The translations under genes were made by a program, and so were the position numbers. The notes under the pieces were generated by a model. The model searched no databases, had not been told where the DNA came from, and saw only the letters and a list, made by a program, of their open reading frames with translations. DNA of 64,000 bases from Candolleomyces eurysporus (lineage: Eukaryota > Basidiomycota > Agaricomycetes > Agaricales > Psathyrellaceae), in assembly GCA_027579435.1 (NCBI GenBank), contig JANBPK010001216.1:1-64000 (forward strand). Reading direction: 5' to 3'. Positions 55,891 through 64,000 of this stretch are shown piece by piece (the stretch's first letter is position 1; each line of letters begins with the position of its first letter).

Positions 55891-57324
55891 ATGACTGCAT
55901 CCCCGTTGGCATTAATTGCAGCTCCAGCTCGTGACGCTGATCAGCACGATCCAGTGTACTACTGGGAAACTGTCCAGTTCAAGGTAGGTTATAGCATTCG
56001 AGAGGAAAGGTCACCGACGCTCAGTGGAACTTCGAGCTTATACTTTCTGCAGATAGATGGGCACCTGTTTAAGCTTCCGAGGTACCACTTCATCATCGGA
56101 TCGGACTCTTTTGCTGCGAAATACCTAGAGGTGCCATGTCAGGGAAGTCCACCTGGGCTTGTGGGTGGTGAAAGAGAGAACGAAGTCGATGGGTATGAGG
56201 TTTTATCAACGACGTCTAATACACCCACTCTCAACCACAAACTGTACGGAGACGAGGTTGTGGAACTAGACGGAGTCTCAGCGAGCGAGTTTCGTACATT
56301 CCTGAAGTTGTTGTTCCCGATGTAAGAGCTAGATTGCGCTTTCGTATCACGCAACTCATCCTGTTTTACTGCATCTAGACACTCCAAGTCAACGACGGTC
56401 ACCCTTTCCAAGGATGAGTGGTTGACCATACTCCGTCTATCCACCCTGTGGAACTTCAAAGAGTTTAGGAGACTCGCTATCGAGCATCTGCACTCACAAA
56501 TCACCGACCCTCTGGATCTTATACAGGTCGGCAGGAGGAATTTTGTACCGCAATGGGTCGTGAAAGGCTACGAAGGGCTGATCAAGAAGCAAGGCGCAAT
56601 CACCGAGGACGAAAGCGAGCTGATTGGATACAAGACAAGCGTGCGGTTGTATATTATACGGCACGACCTTGCTAGCCTTGATCCTACTCAGACAAACGGC
56701 GGGAAAGGCTCGGATGTCGGCATGAAAGATATGATACGAGATCAACTTGCGCTGAGGTTCGGGGGAGAACTGGACAGACTGGAGAGAGAGGCGGCTAGCC
56801 GTAGAGGATCAGAGGAGATAGAGCAAGATATAGAAGAAAGGAAGGAACGTGACAGGATTAGGGAAGAGGAGGAAAGAAGGATCGAGGAAGGGCGTATCCG
56901 ACAGAAGATAGAAGCCGAAAGAATGAGGGTCGAGGAAGAGCACACCAGACAGAAGATGGAAGCTGAGGAAAGGAGAAGGATCGAGGAAGAGCATATCCGA
57001 CAGAAGATGGAGGCCGAGGAAAGAAGAAGGGCCGAGGAAGAGCAAACCCGACAGAAGATGGAGGCTGAGGAGCGCATGAAGGAAGAGGAAGCTCGGATAC
57101 ACCGAGAGAAAGAAGAAGACCGCCTCAGAAAGCTAGAGGAGGTCCAGCGGTCCGTCGAACAAGAGGAACAACGCCGTCTGAAGCAGGAGCAGACTCGTGC
57201 TGCCATCGAGAAGCGCAAGCGAGCAAAGAAAGAGGCCAAGAAAGCGCAACAACGCGAGCATGCAGCTCAGTTGGCACTCGAAGCACATACGTTGAGCCAA
57301 GAGATGAAGGACGAGTCCCTTTAA
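55891..57324 (+). CDS. BTB/POZ protein with 17-residue repeats in a coiled coil (BTB-8), 435 residues
   Basis: Exons 55891-55983, 56053-56321 and 56379-57324. Exon 1 ends HDPVYYWETVQFK; exon 2 opens IDGHLFKLPRYHFIIGSDSF and ends FRTFLKLLFP; exon 3 opens HSKSTTVTLSKDEW. It includes GRRNFVPQWV and SELIGYKTSVRLYIIRHD. The tail is a highly charged coiled coil with four copies of a unit of 16-17 residues around RQKMEAEERRRIEEE. The frame is intact. A fossil relative lies at 47467. Confidence 0.9.
56895..57095 (+). repeat. 48-51 bp tandem repeats in BTB-8
   Basis: ACAGAAGAT recurs at 56901, 56949, 57000 and 57051. The spacing is a multiple of three, so the coiled coil grows or shrinks without a frame change. 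Confidence 0.9.
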
Positions 57325-57870
57325 ATCGGTTATAAAGCCACAAAAAGCTGAAGAAAACAGTGGAGGGAAACATGCGAGGAGGCAGGCGGACGAGGCTGAG
57401 TCGGACGGCGGCAGTCTGAATGTGTTTCTCGCGTCGATCTATGGCACAAAGTAGTCAAATTCCTGCGATTGTCAGTTTCTATATTTCTGTATGATTGCCA
57501 CGAGAACAAGGCCCACCTGGTCATTCCTACCCTTGTCATGAGCTACGATGTTCAAGTGAAAATGCTCAGTCTTAGAGAATTCCGGTTGATCCGCCACTGA
57601 CCGCGGGAATTTCCTATCAACTCTGTATGGAGTTCAAGTTATCGCTATGGATCATTGAAGTTGCGAGAAACACCGCGACCTCCTCAAGTTCATCTGAAAT
57701 GCTGGAGATTGCGATACGTATGTCACCATGGCGTCAGAATTCAAATACTCGAGCAGTATATAAGCGCTCAGTACCATTTTCTAATTCCCCAGACATCAAC
57801 AATCTCAACTGCACTCGCAAGTACTTCTCTTGCTTACGAACTCAAAATCTCCTAATCCTTTCTCACCGAA
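57325..57870. other. Intergenic and ψHSP20-4 promoter
   Basis: TATATAAG at about 57757-57764 lies 110 bp before the ψHSP20 start, as in the other copies. No gene is seen. Confidence 0.55.
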
Positions 57871-58405
57871 ATGTCCAGCGTTTTCTTCTACGAACCTTTC
57901 TACGATATCGACCGCGTCTTTGAAAAATCTCTTGGGGGTCGTCGACGTGTCACGGAAATGGGACTAACCAAATTCAACGTGAAAGTGAACTTAAAGGCGG
58001 CGACGAAGCCATCAGACACTTCAAGCCAAGGTATGTATGGGTATTTCTATGTACATCGAAATCGTGGCTTCAACTAGTATCTTGCAGAATGGACCTTCAT
58101 GAGGAGAGCGGAAAAAACCTTGTGACTGCCACTTTCGAGCTTCCGGGCTTCAAGAAAGAGGACGTCAGCATCGATGCTCGCAACGGCAGTCTCACTGTGT
58201 CAGTGGAGATCAAGCTCTCCTATGAGCACGATGTGAACGTTATACTGTCAGGGAGAGGAGGTATGGAAAGCTTTCGAGGACTCTTCGGCTTCCTCAAGGT
58301 TTAAAGGAAGAGGAGATTAAGGCCTCGATGGAGAACGGTATTTTGACCATCACCTTCCTCAAGTCGACTCCGGCGTTGGCAGCCAAGAAGATCTCTATCT
58401 CGTAA
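57871..58405 (+). pseudogene. HSP20 pseudogene (copy 4)
   Basis: It starts MSSVFFYEPFYDIDRVFEKS. Exon 1 changes frame before the HFKPR-equivalent end, and exon 2 (from about 58088; MDLHEESGKNLVTATFELPG) changes frame again near 58237, after which RERRYGKLSRTL...EEEIKAS and KKISIS-stop (58403-58405) appear in another frame. Two independent indels outside long homopolymers make it a pseudogene. Confidence 0.85.
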
Positions 58406-58694
58406 ATAATCACCATGTCCCAAAATTCCGGTGTTGTTTGTCTTTCTATTTTTCCCATTCATGGATTTTTTTGACCATACACCCTCCCGTTACCGCTTAA
58501 AACGGTATCGATTCTCTATAACAAGCATGAGCACATTGTATTCGTAGTCAGGTACTACAATGGTGGCTGTAAATATAGCTGTCTTGTGGGTTCCAAACCA
58601 ACACCGATTCATCGGGTCATTAACGCTCAACCTCAACGGAATGGCGAACTACCAGACGTTCGCGGGAACACCAAGCTTGCTTACAGACCTCAAT

Positions 58695-59542
58695 TTATGC
58701 GGTGGAAGTGATACCCTCCTTCACGGTCTGCCAAGAGGCACGAGCCTTCAAATCGTCGATCCATCTGCAACAATTTGTAGGGTGAGTACCAGGTAGCAGG
58801 AAAACTAGACATAAACAGGGACCATCCTATTCACCTGGCAACGTTGGGTCTTTCCTCAATCACTTTACTTCCCGTCTGAGGAAGCAAAGCAGCATACGGG
58901 AGATGGAACAAGTCCGCCAAAGTGACTTCGTTCCCCGCAAGGTATTTTTGCTTTGACAAGATTTTGTCGTAGACATCCAACTTTTTCCCGAGCTCCGTGA
59001 TCTGGGTCTCGAAAAACGCTTCATCGGGTTTAGTACCTGCGAATCTAAATTGCGGAAGAGGATGGTGAGCCAAGCGTCTTCGACCCCTTATAAAGTGGGG
59101 ACTTACGCAGGCTTAAAAACCTTCTCCATCACAGCCTTCCCTGCGAAACCATCAAAATTGGCGGTCTCGACGGAAGCGGCTTGCTCGAACAAGGCCTTGG
59201 CCTTTGCGTCCCTCGGAATGAGGGTCGTGCCCTGAGTAGCGTACTTCTCAGCGATATAGCGTGAGATAGCGCGGCTCTCGTAAAGAATGAAACCGTCATC
59301 GTCCTGTTCGAATATTCGACCCCAATGAGTCAGTGTCATCGCCTTCGAGAAAAACAAAAAAAAATACGTGCAATGTAGGGAACTTGTCCGAATGGCTGCT
59401 TCTCCAAATACGCTGGCGCCTTTTGCTCACCAGTGGCTAGGTCGACGGTGACGAATTTGAAGGGAACCTGTTTCTCGTGGAGAACAGTAACTACGCGCTG
59501 AGTGCAGGTAGCAAGGGGGTACCCGTACAGCGTCAAAACCAT
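58695..59542 (-). CDS. Glutathione S-transferase, phi-like (GST-4), with a GC splice donor
   Basis: Exons 59542-59372, 59303-59107, 59044-58835 and 58764-58695 make 215 residues with exon sizes identical to GST-2 and -3. It opens MVLTLYGYPLATCTQRVVTV. At residue 11 the Ser of GST-2/3 is Ala, leaving Thr12 and Cys13 as nearest candidates for the catalytic side chain. Intron 1 begins GCACGT instead of GT; no GT donor nearby keeps frame. It is the closest relative of GST-1 by sequence (TVDLATGEQKAP, QGTTLIP, TANFD). It lies tail to tail with ψHSP20-4. Confidence 0.87.
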
Positions 59543-61409
59543 TTTTCAGCGAGAGAGTAAATAAGGGTGATAGGGGTGTTGTGGTTTGGAGCACTCAATA
59601 GAAGGTGGGGGTGGAATGGTTTTCCCTGGACATACAGCTAGGTACTTATACTTGTCGGTGGCACCATTTCCGAGAACCCTACCGCGGTAGAACGATATTA
59701 GTAGATAGCGGTTCATTCAACAACTCAGCTCACTAAGCTCGTAAGCATCGTAAAAACCACCGTGTAATGGCTCTGACCATTAGTCAACCAGCGTACAGGT
59801 GTAACAGGGTCTAGTTGTTTTTGACAAACTGGATGCGCCTTGCGTAATCTCCATTTCGTGATACCGTCACAATCTACCCTAGTTTGCAGACAAAGAGCCT
59901 GCACACTTTGTCAGCTTTTGATTGGCATCTCGAGAATAGAAAACCTGGGGCAATATGGCAATACAAATGCTGGGAACGCCAGAAAGGGGTGGATGCACCC
60001 GTGGAACCTGGTAATTTCACTAATCTGAATTTAGCAACACTATATATAAATGCATGGATCCAAACCTCAACCAGTTGCAAAGCTTTATTGGGTGGAAGGA
60101 CAGCGCAAGGTTCGACGAGAATTTACATAGGACCCCCAGAAGTTCTCAAATACACGTGCGAGGATCTCGAAAAGCAAGAGAACAGGAATCTGGCAGAGCT
60201 TGAAGAGAGAAGAAACCAAGGAAGAAATGAGCAGCTCGAGCTTGACGAGCTCCGACCCCTTAGAGCGGGTAGAAGACGACAGAATTGACTCTATGGAAGC
60301 CGTCGCTAAATCTCGAGTTTCAGCCGGCATTGTCGGATCTGCAAAGAATTTGTATACCCTTCATCTACCCCGAGATGGCGCCGGAGGTAAATGTCGGGTT
60401 AGTGGCATTGCTCTGGCCTTTGGCTTAGATTAAGTGTCATTGACCAATCGGCTTGTCGACAATTGGCATGGTTCCGCTTGCCAAACAGGTACACACAAAG
60501 CGATGAACTCTGGCCCTGTGGTTGAAGTACCGCAGCAGAGGATAGGGTAGAGTAAGCGGATCCCTTACCCCGCCTGCCGCCATCATCCAACTGTGCAGTT
60601 TGATGATGCGCCTCTGCTCTTGCTGCGTCTAGAAAGCGTCGAAATGATAATAAGATTATTCGTTATTCCTCCTCCACGTCCTTAGGGAAAAGCTCACTTT
60701 TCCTCATCCTCGGCCGTTTTTTCGCCCCCACCCTTCCGCTTTACCAGTAATCTTTGGCAGGATCAGCTGACTTTGGCTTTGGCGCCGGGCGCTTGGTCGC
60801 TCTCTCATATCTGCAACCCGTTTCGGGTCTTGGCAGACCATCAGCTGCTCTTCCAAGGGCTCAGGCTCGTGCTCGTTCGACGCTCTTTCGCCCGCCCAAA
60901 CGCGAGGCGGTATTCCACTTTGAGATCGTCACCGACCAGATGACGTGACTCCCGCCGCACGCGGATCTCGGCGCTGCGCGCACGGACCCTCCGCACCGAA
61001 ATCGTGTCCCATGACGTCCTGAGTGTCTCTCTCCTTCTGACTCCCTTTTGAGTTCCTTCTCACATACTATATCCATTTCACGGATATATTGACGTCCATA
61101 GCGGGAGCCTAGCTGGCCCATCTTTGGCCCTGCTTCAAGTGTCCTCAAACTCATCTTATCGATCAAATTCTAATTTCACTAGTACGTAGGCAGACCTCCC
61201 GCTTGTGAAATCAAGTAACGGGATATCCCTCATGGCCTCATGACCATGCTGTGAGCTGCGGAGAATGCGTTATGTACCTAAAAGATGTCATAGGGGATAT
61301 ATCGAGCAAGATCGATACGAGATAGACGCCTTGGGGCTCTTATAAGAGGTTGGTATATGGGCTGCTGACCTGTTATCGGCTTTTGCCTTCAAGCGAAAGG
61401 GTATCCTGG
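59543..61409. other. Intergenic region, uncertain small ORFs
   Basis: Apart from GST-4 upstream DNA I see an open stretch at 59884-60433 in two overlapping frames (CEDLEKQENRNLAELEERR and SRVSAGIVGSAKNLYTL). It may be a degraded gene, but splice sites and starts are not convincing. No tRNA or repeat is recognised. Confidence 0.4.
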
Positions 61410-62335
61410 ATGACTGCCACTGATCTCCCTTCTCTCGCCGGCAGTTGCAATGACGAGACCTATTATTGGGATACTGTTTGCTTTGTGGTGAGATTCGTGG
61501 TTGCTCATGAGTTGTGATGCATCCGAGGCTCACGCCCTTGATCGTCTCGTTTAGGTTGAGAGTATCTTGTTCAAAGTTCCTCGATATCCGTTTACGCTAC
61601 TAGGGTCTGAGCCCTTCACTGACATTCTCAAGGGGCAAGAGGTTGTAACGCTATGCGACGTAACAGCATTTGAATTCCGAACTCTATTAAAACTGGTATT
61701 CCCAGATCCACTGTACGTGGTCTTTCCGCTCGAGATCCCTCGTCACGTCTTATTGACTAGCCCCTTCCAGCAACTTGGCATTTGCCCAAACGAACTTCGC
61801 CAAGGACGAATGGGTCGCAATCCTCAAGCTTTCCACCCTTTGGTCCTTCAAAGGTTTCCGAAAGTTGGCCATTAATCACCTGGAACTTCTGGTGGACGAT
61901 CCCATCGAGCAAGTATTGCTCGGTAGAGTCTTCTATGTCACCCACTGGTTGCTAAATGGCTATGCGGTCCTGGTCACTCGCCCGGAACCTATAACCGAGC
62001 AAGAAAGCATTACCATTGGCCTCCTCATGGCAGTCCGTCTCTATATCATTCGACACAATCTCCAATCCTGGGACGCCTCCAGACCGTTCCATGACGTTGT
62101 CCATGAACAACTTTGTTTAGCGTTTTCGGAGGATATTTCAATGCTGGAGCAACGTCAATCGGAATATCGAACGCAAGACGAGCTGGAGAGACAGCAGAGA
62201 GAGGCGGAAGAGGAAGCAGACATGGAGTCGGTCAGGAAGCGGAAGGAAGATGAGCGGCGGAAGAGGGAGACGAAGGTGGACAGACGGCGCTCCGATGAAA
62301 TGAAGCGTCGGTCGCAAAGCTCACCGATGACTTGA
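61410..62335 (+). CDS. BTB/POZ domain protein (BTB-9), 266 residues
   Basis: Exons 61410-61487, 61555-61712 and 61771-62335. Exon 1 ends DETYYWDTVCFV; exon 2 opens VESILFKVPRYPFTLLGSEP; exon 3 opens NLAFAQTNFAKDEW. The helical part has GRVFYVTHWLLNGYAVLVTR and MAVRLYIIRHN. The exon 2 acidic insert is absent and the tail is a short charged helix ending MKRRSQSSPMT. The frame is intact. It is the most compact member here. Confidence 0.87.
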
Positions 62336-62668
62336 CAGGCGGAGAAGTTGGATCCAGCGATCACCTGAGGAGGTTTCTGACGTTCTGCGAATATATCACG
62401 GTTTCGTGAGTTACTATACAGCTTTTCTTCCTTGTCGATGGCACTCTTTCCTATTTTTACTAAATCAATTGCCCCTGGTTTCATTTGCCAATTCTATTCA
62501 AATGCGAGTTCCAGGCTTCGATATGCGGATGCGTTCAGGAAGCAACCCGAACACCTCACAACGGGCTTCCTCCAGCAGCCTTTGTATTCGTCTGCATAAA
62601 TAAACGTACTACCACGTCGCACCCAGACCGTTTCTTAGCACGCGAACTGATTTCTCTAGATAGCGGCA
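62336..62668. other. Intergenic
   Basis: BTB-9 3' flank and BTB-10 promoter; nothing else is seen. Confidence 0.6.
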
Positions 62669-63802
62669 ATGGCAGAGATTATCCCCAACGTCACTCCTGG
62701 CCCGGCCCTCGAAAACCACAGCATGTACTCATGGGACATTGTCTCTTTTGTTGTTAGTCATCTCTTCCTTTGACCTCTAATTTGATGAACCTTTGATATA
62801 GGTGGAGGATTGCATATTCAGTGTGCCTCGGCAACATTTTGTCACAGGCTCCGAAGTTTTTGCGAAGAAATATGGGCTTTTGGATTCCGTTGAGGACGAT
62901 ACTCGAGCTGCTACCCCCGACCTGCACCGCGACCCGACGCCTTCCAAAAATACCACATTCAACAACGATAAAAAGCTCATTCACCTTGACGGTGTAACGA
63001 AGCCAGAATTCGAAACACTTCTGAAGCTCCTGTTCCCAGTGTACGTCGTGCATTCTCTTTCTTTGTCCATGGTCTGACGATATATCATGACAGATTTACA
63101 GGGTCGACGGATCCAACGCTGTCCCAAGCCGAATGGGTCACCATCCTCAAACTCTCCAGCCTCTGGCATTTCATCAATTACAGGAAGGTAGCGATCGCTA
63201 CTCTCAGGAAGCAAATCCAAGCTCCCCTGGAATTCGTCGAATATGCCCGGGAGTTCGGCGTATCCGAGTGGCTCGTGTTAGGGTACAAGGAGCTGGTCGT
63301 CCGGTCTGAGACGCTGAACGAACGGATAGGGACAAAGCTTGGACATATTGTCGCCTTCAAATTATCGATCATGCGCGAAACACGATTGAAGGAAAGCCAG
63401 GCGCAGTCGAATGGGAGACACAACTCCCCATCCTCGTCATCTAAAACCCTTACACCTCCAACCACCGAAGACCGAATTCGTGCGAGGTTCCGCGGTGAGC
63501 TGGAAAAGATCATTCAGCGGGAGAAAGAATACCGCACCAAGGAGGAGATAGCAGAGGATGAAAACTCGAGGCTGGAGGAAGAGGGGTTGCAGCAGAAGCA
63601 GATTAGGATTCAGATCGAAGAAGCTCAGGCAAAACTGCTGAAAGACGAAGAGGACCTCAAGGCGCGCCAAGAGCAACTTCAAAGGGAACGTGTCGAAGTG
63701 GAGAAGAAGTTGTTACAATTAGAGGTTAGCAACCTTATGCCTGCCCATGGCAACACTGCTATGAACTCCTCACCCCCCGGCTTCAAGAATGGTGTGCCCT
63801 AA
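62669..63802 (+). CDS. BTB/POZ domain protein (BTB-10), 343 residues
   Basis: Exons 62669-62752, 62802-63040 and 63094-63802. Exon 1 ends SMYSWDIVSFV; exon 2 opens VEDCIFSVPRQHFVTGSEVF and ends TLLKLLFP; exon 3 opens VFTGSTDPTLSQAEW. The flanking helices are divergent (EFGVSEWLVLGYKELVVRSE). The tail is a coiled coil of about 90 residues (EEAQAKLLKDEEDLKARQEQ) and a short Pro/Ser-rich end. It is the most divergent complete member, yet the intron positions and phases are conserved. Confidence 0.86.
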
Positions 63803-64000
63803 ACGAGGTGAACAGAGGGGCGATGTTGGAGCTTCTGCATTCCTAAACGCTGACGGAACCCAGCATGCACTTGTCATTCTTGCCGTAACGTGGAGACAAT
63901 ATACGTTTGTGCATCAAACACGGTGATGAGAAGTACAAGACTACCTTTATGTATCGAGAAAGCGTGCCCGAGGTCGGTTCCACGATCAACCTCATGTCTG

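Noticed and set aside
59884..60433. Overlapping ORFs in the 59.6-61.4 kb spacer
   Set aside because: Two frames compete and no splice sites or family support either; left as uncertain.
1..64000. tRNA and rRNA genes
   Set aside because: I looked for typical tRNA arm sequences and rRNA-like stretches by eye and found none; a dedicated tRNA search would settle it.

Overview
The window is nuclear DNA of a filamentous fungus, most likely an agaricomycete basidiomycete; a Rhizoctonia-like species is a guess from gene content only. The signs are dense genes split by 50-75 bp GT-AG introns, BTB/POZ proteins with coiled-coil tails, phi-like glutathione transferases (GST), an OPT-family transporter and an FHA-domain protein kinase. 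Single 'n' calls sit in or beside homopolymer runs (8165, 10194, 12528, 18305, 18454, 19631, 33023, 46283), so one-base frameshifts in such runs may be sequencing errors. Breaks outside runs are more likely real.

Layout. 1-4.9 kb: two minus-strand BTB genes and a decayed third. 5.0-6.9 kb: HSP20 gene copy 1 with heat-shock element and TATA box, lying in one arm of an inverted duplication. 7.4-8.3 kb: a broken GST. 8.4-9.8 kb: relic of a low-complexity gene (PQ). 10.3-14.0 kb: FHA-kinase with a long C-terminal extension. 14.3-25.35 kb: duplicated block 1 (GST exon scrap, OPT transporter 1, PQ gene 1, about 4 kb of repetitive noncoding DNA, and a 991-bp transposon-like insertion). 25.9-27.1 kb: BTB gene 3. 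28.6-30.3 kb: the second inverted arm with HSP20 copy 2. 31.1-40 kb: duplicated block 2 (OPT 2, PQ 2, the same noncoding DNA without the insertion). 39.6-44.2 kb: a tandem pair of [small secreted-protein gene + GST]. 44.5-57.3 kb: BTB genes and fossils, interrupted by another secreted-protein gene and HSP20 copy 3. 57.9-59.5 kb: HSP20 pseudogene next to GST 4. 61.4-63.8 kb: two more BTB genes.

How the parts fit. The window is an expansion zone built from a few cassettes (BTB, HSP20, GST, small secreted protein, OPT+PQ) copied in direct and inverted orientation and left at every stage from intact to fossil. HSP20 and GST are stress functions; the BTB proteins share a three-exon plan and, in three cases, a conserved upstream DNA block, so co-regulation is plausible. 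The most notable items are the BTB family with its rapidly changing tails and shared promoter block, the small secreted-protein family, the FHA-kinase extension, and the transposon insertion dated by its empty site in the paralogous block.
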